64,000 bases of DNA from Morinoia aosen (taxonomy: Eukaryota; Arthropoda; Malacostraca; Amphipoda; Talitridae), in the NCBI GenBank assembly GCA_030386875.1, contig CM059576.1, forward strand, positions 9,515,058-9,579,057, in the 5' to 3' direction. The notes beneath the pieces are model-generated. The model was not told the origin of the DNA, did not search any database, and worked only from the letters and a program-made list of their open reading frames with translations. Each line of letters begins with the position of its first letter. Positions within the stretch are counted from its first letter, which is position 1. Positions 10,161 to 21,244 of this stretch are shown here, piece after piece. A program made the translations under genes and the position numbers.

Positions 10161-11094
10161 ACAACTCCCACATGATCACATTCCGGGCTATACTTCCTGA
10201 ATGTATTCCACATCAGATTATTCTTACGCCAAAGGATACACAAAATTATTTTTTTGATTAAATTAATTTTAACTTTCCCACTTCAGTGACTTGAGTAAAT
10301 CAATATGTTAAAAACATACTTTGTATTCATAAATAGTGTTTTATTTCTCCATATTCGAATTATGAAACAATAAAATTGAATTTCACATCAAAAACTTCAA
10401 GAAGTAAATATGTTATCCACCAAATTATTTTTTTGGAATTTATATGAACATAACTCGTTGAAATATTAAAACAAATATGTATTATAATTCGGGGTAACAG
10501 TGTAATTTACGAACCTCACCGAATGTGAATCTTCACGCTTTGAAAGACAAGACAATTTTGAATGACACGTTACCCTCCTATCCATTACAAATAGCTTCTA
10601 AATTTTTAAATGTTTTGCAAATGAACTTATGTAATTAAACAATTTTTCAGATGACGAAGATGACCTTAGAGGTCGAAACGTTCAGTTTTTCAATTCTCTT
10701 ATTTGATTAAAATGTAATGGTTGATTTGAAAGTTAGTGTCCCTGTTTTTTATTTATTTTGAGATATTGCGAAAGGCTAAACTTCGATCTGTATCAAACTA
10801 TAGTAGTTATAGGGACGATAATATTCATCCTGCGTCTGGTTCTCTTAGAACTTGACGTATACGTAATAGGTGAAGAGAAGACGATTTTCGAACCATCGAT
10901 TTCACTCGCTGTGAGCGGAGGTGGCGCTCTTCCAGGCTCCCTCCTAGCTGTAATTTGCAGTTTATACTCGTATAATGTTGGCTTTAGCTTGTTAGAAGGT
11001 TTAATTGTCTTTTGTTCTTTGCAGTGCCACACCCTAGAACCCTAGAGAACTAGCTCATTAGACATTTGATAGGGTCTCTATTTCTTGCAAGAGA
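10161..11094. other. Intergenic DNA with a possible Penelope-like remnant
   Basis: No gene is supported. A 95-residue frame at 10758-11045 has no recognisable domain. The only notable feature is the ribozyme-like motif at 10645-10690, listed separately. Confidence 0.4.
10645..10690 (+). ncRNA. Degenerate hammerhead-like motif (possible Penelope-like element end)
   Basis: The run CGAAGATGACCTTAGAGG, followed by TCGAAACG, forms a short GACCT/AGGTC hairpin flanked by CGAAGA and GAAAC. This resembles the core of the hammerhead ribozymes known in Penelope-like retroelement ends (CUGANGA, stem II, GAAAC). The first box is imperfect. No Penelope RT is present, so this would be a remnant. Confidence 0.3.
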
Positions 11095-12832
11095 GTGTAA
11101 TCCTGTGTCTCTGACAGCCCTGTTTGTCTGATAGCCCTGTTTTGCTGATAGCCCTGTGTTACTGATAGCCCTGTGTTGCTGATAGCCCTGTGTTGCTGAT
11201 AGCCCTGTGTTGCTGATAGCCCTGTGTTGCTGATAGCTCTGTGTTGCTGATAGCCCAGTGTTGCTGATAGCCCTGTGTTACTGATAGCCCTGTGTTGCTG
11301 ATAGCCCTGTGTTGCTGATAGCTCTGTGTTCCTGATAGCTCTGTGTTCCTGATAGCTCTGTGTTGCTGATAGCCCTGTGTTGCTGATAGCCCTGTGTTCC
11401 TGATAGCCCTGTGTTGCTGATAGCCCTGTGTTGCTGATAGCTCTGTGTTGCTGATAGCCCTGTGTTGCTGATAGCCCTGTGTTGCTGATAGCCCTGTGTT
11501 GCTGATAGCCTGTTTTGCTGATAGCCCTGTGTTGCTGATAGCCCTGTGTTCCTGATAGCCCTGTGTTGCTGATAGCTCTGTGTTGCTGATAGCCCTGTGT
11601 TGCTGATAGCCCTGTGTTGCTGATAGCTCTGTGTTCCTGATAGCCCTGTGTTCCTGATAGCCCTGTGTTCCTGATAGCCCTGTGTTCCTGATAGCCCTGT
11701 GTTGCTGATAGCCCTGTGTTCCTGATAGCCCTGTGTTCCTGATAGCCCTGTGTTGCTGATAGCCCTGTGTTCCTGATAGCCCTGTGTTCCTGATAGCCCT
11801 GTGTTGCTGATAGCCCTGTGTTCCTGATAGCCCTGTGTTCCTGATAGCCCTGTGTTCCTGATAGCCCTGTGTTGCTGATAGCCCTGTGTTCCTGATAGCC
11901 CTGTGTTCCTGATAGCCCTGTGTTGCTGATAGCCCTGTGTTCCTGATAGCCCTGTGTTCCTGATAGCCCTGTGTTCCTGATAGCCCTGTGTTGCTGATAG
12001 CCCTGTGTTGCTGATAGCCCTGTGTTGCTGATAGTCCTGTGTTGCTGATAGCCCTGTGTTGCTGATAGCCCTGTGTTGCTGATAGCCCTGTGTTCCTGAT
12101 AGCCCTGTGTTCCTGATAGCCCTGTGTTGCTGATAGCCCTGTGTTGCTGATAGCACTGTGTTCCTGATAGCCCTGTGTTGCTGATAGCACTGTGTTCCTG
12201 ATAGCCCTGTGTTGCTGATAGCCCTGTGTTCCTGATAGCCCTGTGTTCCTGATAGCCCTGTGTTGCTGATAGCCCTGTGTTGCTGATAGCACTGTGTTCC
12301 TGATAGCCCTGTGTTGCTGATAGCACTGTGTTCCTGATAGCCCTGTGTTGCTGATAGCCCTGTGTTGCTGATAGCCCTGTGTTCCTGATAGCCCTGTGTT
12401 GCTGATAGCCCTGTGTTGCTGATAGCACTGTGTTCCTGATAGCCCTGTGTTGCTGATAGCCCTGTGTTCCTGATAGCCCTGTGTTGCTGATAGCCCTGTG
12501 TTCCTGATAGCCCTGTGTTGCTGATAGCCTGTGTTGCTGATAGCCTGTGTTGCTGATAGCCTGTGTTGCTGATAGCCTGTGTTCCTGATAGCCCTGTGTT
12601 GCTGATAGCCCTGTGTTGCTGATAGCCTGTGTTGCTGATAGCCTGTGTTGCTGATAGCACTGTGTTCCTGATAGCCCTGTGTTGCTGATAGCCCTGTGTT
12701 CCTGATAGCCCTGTGTTGCTGATAGCCCTGTGTTGCTGATAGCCCTGTGTTGCTGATAGCCTGTGTTGCTGATAGCCTGTGTTGCTGATAGCCCTGTGTT
12801 GCTGATAGCCCTGTGTTGCTGATAGCCCATTG
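11095..12832. repeat. Large minisatellite, 17-bp unit, about 100 copies
   Basis: The unit is TGATAGCCCTGTGTTGC with a common variant ending TTCC, rarer CTCTG and CACTG variants, and several 16-bp units lacking one C, concentrated at about 12510-12660 and 12755-12785. The unit has no stop on the minus strand and its length is not a multiple of three, so all three minus frames stay open for hundreds of codons. That reflects the unit and is not evidence for a protein. Confidence 0.95.
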
Positions 12833-14023
12833 AACTCGTTTATTCATTTCTAGTTGAGTTTATCGTTTCTCTTCCGTTATCACTAAATTAAGTAAGTAGT
12901 TGTGTATCTTTACCCCGAGGACCTCGCTCAGTTGGAAGTCAAGACTGAGCATCCCCATAAATAGAATTCCTATGGATCTTTTCCGACCTTGGCCCTGACA
13001 CTGATAATCAAGAACAGTGTTTACTATTCATCTAAAAGGCATGTGGGAAACATATGCAGGTGTGTTGTGAGTGTACATGGGATAGTGGCTACTCTATCTC
13101 ATCGGTGTGAGCGTGTGTATGTATACTCTGTTACACATGACTGGGCGATTTATATGTAACTAGTGTGCACGACCCGTCACCGATGACGAGACTCAGCATT
13201 TCCTTCAGACAAATCCCCCAGCTGTGGATGCCCAACAAATATATCCATCCCAACAGTACCCGCCATCAAAATATTCTTGTACTTGTGCACTGGTGAAACT
13301 CGTCTCACAGATACGGTCATTGAGCGTCCTTGTGAGCGTCACAGACACACGCACCAACCAATTTAATGTGTTCACTCAGATGCTCATTGTAATGAAATGG
13401 GAGAAATTACACACAAAAAATATAAATTTATTGATTTACATGTATTAAAGGAGACACCTGGCGTTTCCTCATAACAGGATAGGGTAAATAATATTGGATA
13501 AATAATAATCTAACACTGACTCAGTGTTTACTCGATGTCGTAATATCAGTTAATATTGGTACCTACAATATCATTTAGTATTAATAAAATAACACGCATC
13601 ACCTCACATATATTGCACTAACATTAATCAGTCCCCTCATCATGCTACATGGAGTTGTAATGTTTAACATGAAAATGTTAGCCTTAGCCTTGATGTTGAA
13701 AGTAAAATGAGCATATTTGATTTAATTTGCGTCTAGAACTATGATGTCCACATTCTGGACTTGGGACAATTTTTCCCACTATCGCATCAACTAGTGTGCC
13801 AAAGGATGAGCTAGGAGAGAATATAACATTCACCATAACGCTCATAGTAATGACACAAAAGAGTTCACCGGAGTCAAAGACATGAAAAGGATTGTTGTAT
13901 GATACAATGCTAGCCGTAACATTTTCAGCGTAGCTGGACCGTACAAAAGATAACTACCTGAAATAGTGTTGTCATAATGTACTCGCGTGCGTAAGAAAGT
14001 TCTAAAATTTCTCAGCACGTCTG
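12833..14023. other. Intergenic DNA including a dispersed repeat
   Basis: No gene is supported. Positions 13160-13345 are repeated at 16795-16975, listed separately. Confidence 0.45.
13160..13345 (+). repeat. Dispersed repeat, copy 1 (second copy at 16795-16975)
   Basis: Shares with 16795-16975 the blocks AACAAATATATCCATCC, AAAATATTCTT, CTTGTGCACTGGTGAAACTC and CACAGATACGGTC in the same order. In both places it lies 5' of sequence holding the 21-bp foldback repeats, so it may be part of a larger repeat unit. Confidence 0.6.
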
Positions 14024-15533
14024 CACCTTTTTCACTTCAAATTAATCTAGGTCAAGTTCAATTTAATCCAAGGCAAGTTCAATTTAATCCGAGTCAAGTT
14101 TAAATTAATCTGAGTCAAGTTCAAATTGATCCAAATCAAGTTCAATTTAATCCAAGTCAAGTTCAAATTAATCCAAGTCAAGTTCTAATTAATCCAAGTC
14201 AAGTTCAAGTTAATCCAACCCTCAGTTGAGATAAAAAATGACATGATGGTTTGTTAATATGAGTTTTTTGTGTTAAATGTGTATCTTTTGGATGTGATGA
14301 GCAAGAATGGTTTCGAGGATTTATTTACACTCATAGATATTTATATACGTGAAAATCCACTTTACCACATATATGAAATCAAATACATGCAAATACAAAA
14401 CGTTATCATTGAACGACATGTAGATTTAATCTTTAAAATATATTTACAAATGCGATGCACTGAATACTAATGTACGATTCCGTTTGATTACAAGTTATAC
14501 CTGTACATTACTACCCAAATACATTCTCGCATTAGCAATATAAATGTTGCCATCCATTCTAATTCCGTATTAGTCAATGTGAAGATATGTAGGATCCACT
14601 TACAAAGCACAATAATAGAACAAGAAACAACATTTCTAACTTAATACTGATTTTACTTGTGTGTGTTCACAATTCAATACATAATACTTTCAAGGCTTAA
14701 ATATTCATAAAATGATTATTATAAAAGTTTTTGAAGTATTAGAAGTATTATATATTGAAATGTAAACACACACAAATACAATCAGTAGTGAATTAGAAAC
14801 ATTGTTTCTTGTATTACTATTGTGCATTGTTAGGGGATCTAATATTTCTTCACATCGACTAACACGGAATTAGAATGGATGGTAAAATTTATATTGCTAA
14901 TGCAGGAATGTATCTGGGTAGAAATGTAGATATTTAAATTGTAATCAAACGGAATCGTACATTAGTACCCAGAGAATCGCATTTGTATATATCTTTTAAA
15001 GATTAAATCTACATATCGTTCAATGATAACCTTTTGTATTTACATCTATATGATTTCATGGATGTGATAAAGTGAAATTTCACGTATATAAATATCTATG
15101 AGCGTAAATAAATGCTCGAAACCATTCTTGCTTATAATATCCAATAGATACATATTTAACACAAAAACTCAAATTAACAAATTATTATGTCATTTGATAA
15201 CTCAACTGAGGGTTGGATTAATTTAAACTTGACTTGGATTATTTTGAACTTGACTCGGATTAATTTGAACTTGACTCGGATTAATTTGAACTTGACTTGG
15301 ATTAATTGGAACTTGACTTGGATTAATTGGAACTTGACTCGGATTAATTTGAACCTGACTCGGATTAATTTGAACTTGACTCGGATTAATTTGAACTTGA
15401 CTTGGATTAATTTAAACTTGACTTGGATTAATTTGAACTTGACTCGGATTAATTTGAACTTGACTCGGATTAATTTGAACGTGACTTGGATTAAATTGAA
15501 CTTGACTTAGATTAATTTGAAGTGAAAAAGGTG
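14024..15533. mobile_element. Foldback element: 1.5-kb palindrome with 21-bp repeats in the arms
   Basis: The left half (CACCTTTTTCACTTCAAATT at 14024) is repeated in reverse complement up to the right end at 15533. Pairing continues almost to the centre near 14725. Each arm begins with a tandem array of 21 bp (TTCAAATTAATCCAAGTCAAG): about 8-9 units at 14036-14215 and about 15 at 15205-15525. Long inverted arms with internal tandem repeats are the hallmark of Foldback-type elements. The frame across the right array (repeating NLTWINL) comes from the 21-bp unit. Confidence 0.8.
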
Positions 15534-15551
15534 TAGTACAATCGTAAAATC

Positions 15552-15685
15552 CCGGCCAAAACCCCGGTTTAGGGCACTATTTTGCCGGGGCCGGGGTCAG
15601 CAAAAATTGTCGAGGCTTGCCTGGGCCGGGGCCGGGGTCGGCAAAAATGGCCGGGGCCGTGTCCAGGGCCCCGGTCGGTCTGTAG
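15552..15685. repeat. GC-rich short repeat with G-runs
   Basis: GGCCGGGGCCGGGGTC followed by (A/G)GCAAAAAT recurs with variation in otherwise AT-rich DNA. Four or more close G-runs could form a G-quadruplex on the plus strand. It abuts the foldback element. Confidence 0.6.
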
Positions 15686-15962
15686 TTGCGATATCGTGTT
15701 TACAGATAAAAATGTGTTAGACTGTACATACATTCATAAACGAAAACCAAGCTTGTGCTGGCGTGGAGAAAAAGATATCTATTAATTTCACTGGATTTAT
15801 GTTTAGCATTGTTGAAAAAGAATGCCTTGTGGTACACTTATTTCTGTTAAGCTTAGGTGTGTCACCAGCTTGTGACATGTCGTTCTCCTTTCATAATATT
15901 TTTTATAGCTGACTAAATTCGTGAAACGGAATAGTTGGCGAATTGTTCATTCTTCATAATGC

Positions 15963-16187
15963 TTAACTCCTTGACCGCAGTTGGTTAAACTTAGTTCAAT
16001 ATTCAATATTGATTTAAAGTTATTTGTCGTAAGTAATTCTGAAAGCACCAAACATCACCTGGATCGTGCTTTAATTTAGCATCAATTAAGTATTTATGAA
16101 AATTGAGTTTGTGACTACTGGTCGGAGCATCATTATGAAAATCCCTCCGTGGCCACCGGTGGCGCACGTTGCAGTCAAAGAGTCAGG
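15963..16187 (-). mobile_element. CCGGTGG MITE, copy 1
   Basis: Reverse-oriented member of a family of about 225 bp. The other copies are at 16236-16466, 35155-35365 and 36498-36724. Shared blocks are (A/C)GTGAGCCACCGGTGG, AAGCTAAATGAAGG and GATCCAG. The outer ends read TTGACTGC-like. Confidence 0.65.
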
Positions 16188-16235
16188 CGCATCGGTGAAT
16201 TGATTGGTTGGATTTTGAATTTTCGTTCGAAACAT

Positions 16236-16466
16236 TTAACTCATTAACTGCTATGTGAGCCACCGGTGGTACATGAAGGGAATTTTATAATGCTGCTGAC
16301 CAACCAGTAGTCACCAACTCAATTTTCATAAATACGAAATCAAAGCTAAATGAAGGTACGATCCAGATAATGTTCGCTATTTTCAAAATTTGCTTACTTC
16401 AATTGATTGCTAATTTGAGTTGAATATCGAACTTTAGTTTAACCCTTGGCGATTAATGTATTAAAA
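16236..16466 (+). mobile_element. CCGGTGG MITE, copy 2
   Basis: Direct-strand copy lying 50 bp from copy 1, so the two form an inverted pair. TTAA stands at both outer edges, compatible with a TTAA-targeting (piggyBac-like) element. Superfamily is inferred only. Confidence 0.65.
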
Positions 16467-16794
16467 TACCTGGTCTCATCGTTCATCTTCTCATGAATCC
16501 CATCAGAAAGTTAATGATTTTTGTCCGTACAGCAAACTATTTTCGGTGTGAATATGAGTTGATCTCTATTTCTTAATAGTGTAAAGATATTTCATGGTTG
16601 TAATAGTCGCATGGTAAATGAAGGTGAAAATAATATAAAATGGATCTTTATTTATTCCAACAGAGTGCCTATTCGGTCTTCCGGTTTTCATTGAAGGCCA
16701 ATCACAATCACAATAGTTGCCATTCGCAATCCGGTTTGGTCATCACGAGATTAAAATCCTTTCGGCTGTTAAATATAAAACTATTAGGTCACTA

Positions 16795-16975
16795 GTGTTC
16801 ACGAACCATCAAAAGTGACGAGATTCGATAGTTCCCTTTAAATATGTCTCAAGGTGTGGATGATAAACAAATATATCCATCCTGATATCGCCCGCGTTTA
16901 AAATATTCTTTTTCTTGTGCACTGGTGAAACTCGAATCACAGATACGGTCGTTAAGCAATAGACACCAAACAAAT
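16795..16975 (+). repeat. Dispersed repeat, copy 2
   Basis: Diverged copy of 13160-13345, with the same block order ending at CACAGATACGGTC. Confidence 0.6.
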
Positions 16976-17059
16976 AAATAAACACCCCATGGGAACTATA
17001 AAATAATACAATATTATGTTTTTACTGGTATTTATTGTTGTGTATTTTATTAAACCTTT

Positions 17060-17690
17060 TTCTCTTCAAATTAATTCAAGTCAAGTTCAGATTCATCCAA
17101 GTCAAGTTCAAATTAATCGAAGTCAAGTTCAAATTAATCCATGTCAAGTTCAAATTAATCCATGTCAAGCTCAAATTAATCCAAGTCAAATTAAATTAAT
17201 CCAACCCTAAGTTGAGTTATGAATTGACATAATCACTTGTTAATTTGAGCGTTTTTTGTGTTAAATATGTATCCATTGGATGTGATGAGCAAGAAAAACG
17301 TTTTTCCTCTCAGCAGGGATTACATAAAATTTCTGCAATACGAAAACAAGCTGTCGTGAAATGTGCTAAGTCCCCAGCATCAGGAGGCGGAATGTGATTC
17401 AGATCTTTGAGCGGAGTAACAGATAGAAGTCAATTATAAAAACTTCGTATTGTACTACACATTGAAGTTGTTTTACAATTCTACATTAATGGCAGTATTC
17501 ATCCATTCAAATATTCATGTTCAAAGGTAATTTTATGTTACACATACTCATAAACATAGTAATATCGAGGATTTATTACTCTCATATAGAGATTTAAATG
17601 CGTGAAATTCCACTTTATAACATACACAAAATCCTACATGCATGCAACTACAAAAGAACACAAAAGTACCTTCGAACATAAATATTTCAA
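17060..17690 (+). mobile_element. Relic of the foldback element, one arm only, interrupted
   Basis: Starts with CTTTTTCTCTTCAAATTAA and about six 21-bp units (17075-17205), then follows the left arm of the 14024 element (TTGGATGTGATGAGCAAGAA, TCGAGGATTTATT). The match is broken at about 17299-17563 by other sequence and stops near 17680. Confidence 0.6.
17299..17563. other. Sequence inserted in the foldback relic
   Basis: About 265 bp separate GAGCAAGAA from TCGAGGATTTATT, which adjoin in the complete element. Part of it (about 17478-17532) recurs inverted at 17674-17726 (CATTAATGGCAGTA / TACTGCCATTAATG). The insert may therefore belong to a separate small inverted-repeat element spanning the relic end. 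Confidence 0.45.
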
Positions 17691-18321
17691 TGAATGCTTA
17701 CTGCCATTAATGTATAGCTGTAAAACAATAACAATAACATATTCAATAGCACAAGAAATGATATGGTGATTTGGACCATACAAGTCTCCCAAGAGCATTT
17801 TAGGATGTGAATGATGGAAGAAAGCATGAATGGCCTATAGGGATTCCAAATTAGAAAAAGAATCATTATCTCCAAAATAGGATGCTAATGTTTGTAGAGG
17901 ATAAACATACATAGGTATCATGACGGTCTGGTTAATGCTTGCACAAAAACGGAGAGGAAAAACAAAAAATGTATCCCATAGATAGTTACTTAAGGTTAAA
18001 AAGTGGTAGTTAATTCAAGAAAAAAAACAAAGATAATGAACTTTTCAGGTTGGAAACATGACAGTTGACATGTACATAACATATAAGCTTAAGATTTCTT
18101 GACATCAGAGAATAATATTAGAATTGCTTGTTTCGGCAGATACTCAAAAATATCATTTCGAGTGAGCATGAAGAATGAAAAGAAAGGGAACTGACTGAAT
18201 AAAAGAGCACGCTTTAGCCCTTACTGCAATTTTATTAGACAAATCGCTTGACCAAGTCGCTTGGTGAGAAATTTGGCATAAACTATTGTGGGTAAATTTA
18301 TGAATGTATGCACATGTACAT
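17691..18321. other. Intergenic DNA, nothing recognised
   Basis: AT-rich sequence. Apart from the inverted partner at 17674-17726, I see no structure. Confidence 0.45.
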
Positions 18322-18794
18322 TAGGGTGTCCCAAGCGTATTGAAGTAGAAATTCAAAATAATGATATCAAATCCAGCACATGCTGCTCTGGTTCTTCGTC
18401 AAATGAAAATGTTTCTACCAAATTTTCATGAACATTGGGCAATATTTAATGGTCGCGCAATACGAACGTTTTTTTACAGCTCCTGTGAGATTTGACCTGA
18501 ATTTCTATCAAATAATAAAATTATGGCTTTTCCTTCTATTGCATAAAAACCGACGACTAATGGCCGTAGAAATTTGATATTTATTGAAAGTATTTTAAAA
18601 TATCATAGAAAGGAAATGAATATAAACTCCATTAAAGTTCCCTTTCAATATATTGATAATATAGTCATCATAAGGCTAGATATTTTACCTTATCAACAAT
18701 TATGTCTCAGGACAACTAAGTTTTTTCAGTGCTGTGACTGATGCATCGGCATCTGATTTCCTGAAGAAAATAAAGTGTATTTGCCGTAGTATTT

Positions 18795-19655
18795 GCTGTA
18801 GAGGGGTGAGAGGTATTTGGGGTGAGTGGTGCCTCACTGTACAGGGGTGAGTAGTGCCTCTCTGTAGAGGGGTGAGTGATGCTTCTCTGTAGAGGGGTGA
18901 GTGGTGCCTCGCTATAAAGGGGCGAGTGGTGCCTCGTAGTAGAAGGGTGAGTGGTGCCTTGCTGTTGAGGGGTGAGTGGTTCCTTGCTGTAGAGGGGTGA
19001 GTGGTGCCTCGCTATAAAGGGGCGAGTGGTGCCTCGTAGTAGAAGGGTGAGTGGTGCCGTGCTGTAGAGGGGTGAGTGGTGCCTTGCTGTAGAGGGGTGA
19101 GTGGTGCCTCGTTGTAGAGGGGCGAGTGGTGCTTTGATGTAGAATGGTGAGCGGTGCCTTGCTGCAGAGGGGTGAGTGTTGCCTTGCTGTAGAGGGGTGA
19201 GTGGTGCCTCGTTGTAGAGGGGCGAGTGGTGCTTTGATGTAGAATGGTGAGCGGTGCCTCTCTGTAGAGGGGTGAGTGGTGCCTCGCTATAAAGGGGCGA
19301 GTGGTGCCTCGTAGTAGAAGGGTGAGTGGTGCCGTGCTGTAGAGGGGTGAGTGGTGCCTTGCTGTAGAGGGGTGAGTGGTGCCTCGTTGTAGAGGGGCGA
19401 GTGGTGCTTTGATGTAGAATGGTGAGTGGTGCCTTGCTGCAGAGGGGTGAGTGTTGCCTTGCCGTAGAGGGGTGAGTTGTGCCTAGCCGTAGAGGGGTGA
19501 GTGGTGCTTAACCGTAGAGGGGTGAGTGGTGCCTTGCCGTAGAGAGGTGAGTGGTGCCTTGCTGTAGAGGGGTGAGTTGTGTTTTGCTGTAGATGGGTGA
19601 GTGGTACCATAAGGCACCACTAACACCTCTACTCACCCCATAAGGCACCACAAGA
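18795..19655. repeat. Minisatellite, 25-bp unit, with higher-order repeats
   Basis: About 33 units of GTAGAGGGGTGAGTGGTGCC(T)TGCT. A multi-unit block containing GCTATAAAGGGGCGAG and TAGTAGAAGGGTGAG recurs near 18905, 19008 and 19284, showing duplication of several units at once. At 19612-19655 the unit appears inverted (GGCACCACTAACACCTCTAC). Minus-strand frames through it are repeat artefacts. Confidence 0.9.
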
Positions 19656-20021
19656 TGAGTGAAAGCTATATTTCAGCAATAAGTCCGGTGAAAAAGTAAG
19701 GAGCAAACAAGCTAACGAAAATTTGAAAACCGTGACAGAAGTCTGATTCGCAAGTATCTACGATACGCGAGCTCAGTTTATCATATGGAAGCATTATTAT
19801 TATAATTATTATTATATAAGAAAGTTTTAGCCTCCTTTTACCACAACAAAGATGTTCAAAAAGAGGAAGGATGAAGGCATCATTTAGTATGTAGTTGAAG
19901 GAACGCGGAATCTATGCACATTGCACAAGGTGCATAGAAACATTAAGCTAAGAAAGAAGTTCATGAAACAAGAAAAATATTTGTTATTTTAAAATAGAGC
20001 TCACCTAATGCCCTTACAACA

Positions 20022-20256
20022 TTGACCGCTGCACGCTATACCAGTGACCGCTGCACGCTATACCAGTGACGGCTGCACGCTATACCAGTGACCGCTGCAC
20101 GCTATGCCAGTGACCGCTGCACGCTATACCAGTGACCGCTGCACGCTATGCCAGTGACCGCTGCACGCTATACCAGTGACCGCTGCACGCTATGCCAGTG
20201 ACCGCTGCACGCTATACCAGTGACCGCTGCACGCTATACCAGTGACCGCTGCACAA
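20022..20256. repeat. Minisatellite, 22-bp unit
   Basis: About ten near-identical units of GACCGCTGCACGCTATACCA plus GT. Units with TATACC and TATGCC are interspersed. It lies inside the TA-flanked TIR element. Confidence 0.9.
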
Positions 20257-20428
20257 CCTGACACCCAGCACAAAACTTAATGAAATGCGCGACCAGTAAA
20301 AGACGAGATAGGAAGCTGAAAATTTCCCTGGTTAAATTTCTTTCGACAGGAAACATGAGAAAACATTCGACAGGAAACATTCTGTGCTGGAGTGTGTCCG
20401 ATTCACTTCGCTTTCTTGGGACACCCTA

Positions 20429-21244
20429 AAATAAAATGAACTTCATTTTTACTAATAATAATGAGAACGTACTTTGCTAGTAGCTATATTTTCAGAGGAG
20501 TTCCGTATATTTAGCAAATAAATTAGAAAACAGAAAAGTGCAGAACATTTGTACTGCCTATATGACGCATTAAGAAAAACCATGCATATGCTCCTGTAAT
20601 ATATGATATTCCTCTGCTTTTTGTCATTCTCTTCTATGATTTAATACTGGTTCATGATCTCGATGTGACAATGTCTATGCACTGCAATGACGATCAACGT
20701 TGCTTTTCAAAAATGTTTCAGCCAATCATCGACTTGTTTCAACGAACTTTTCTTCGTTTTTTCCGTCTCATCCGACTTCATTACGACGTTGAAGAAGTCA
20801 TCTTCGTCATCTACGTCCTCGGCACTGCTCCCCTAAGCTGAAATACCATTTTCCGATCTGTCATTAAGATGGGCGATTAGTTTGTTGTTATTACCTCCAC
20901 TCTTTGCACTTCGTTTAGCCATTTTAGCTTAAAATGTGGATGCAGAGAGGACGCCAAGCTAAAATCGCCGATTTGAAGTACATTGGCAAATCGCAGAATC
21001 TAGCCATGTAAATTTGCCCTATAACACATACTTTTACACTGACAACTCACATCATTCCTAATAACATATGTTATATAATGGGTTACATTAAAATATACTT
21101 ATATACTGTAGCAAAGTGTATGTGTATCACTGTATCGCCTAATGCTAATAATAAAAAGTTGCCAGATGGGTTGTACCCTGTACGGTTTAGTTTCAAACGA
21201 GAATGGAGCGCGTATTGAACTTTATTGAAGTTATTTTGCAAATT
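20429..21244. other. Intergenic DNA, nothing recognised
   Basis: No supported gene. Short frames only. Confidence 0.45.

Larger units (their letters stand above)
18324..20426. mobile_element. 2.1-kb TA-flanked TIR element containing two minisatellites
   Basis: Begins GGGTGTCCCAAG at 18324 and ends CTTGGGACACCC at 20426. TA flanks it on both sides (18322-18323 and 20427-20428). The TA duplication and GGGTGTCCCAA-type ends are typical of Tc1/mariner-like elements. No transposase frame is present, so it is non-autonomous. Two tandem arrays lie inside. Confidence 0.7.

Noticed and set aside
9733..10179. Repeating CPVLDTTTEY-type reading frames
   Set aside because: Product of the 39-bp satellite, whose unit is a multiple of three.
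10758..11045. 95-residue hydrophobic frame
   Set aside because: No recognisable domain and weak context; overlapping frames exist on both strands.
11095..12832. Possible CRISPR array
   Set aside because: Units are contiguous with no unique spacers, and the sequence is eukaryotic in character.
11058..12847. Three long minus-strand frames (460-590 codons) of repetitive Gln/His/Asn protein
   Set aside because: They arise because the 17-bp satellite unit lacks stops in all three minus frames. No non-repetitive domain or start context supports a gene.
15187..15510. Frame with repeating NLTWINL
   Set aside because: Product of the 21-bp foldback repeat.
19287..19610. Minus-strand frame rich in His, Thr, Ser and Pro
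   Set aside because: Product of the 25-bp minisatellite.
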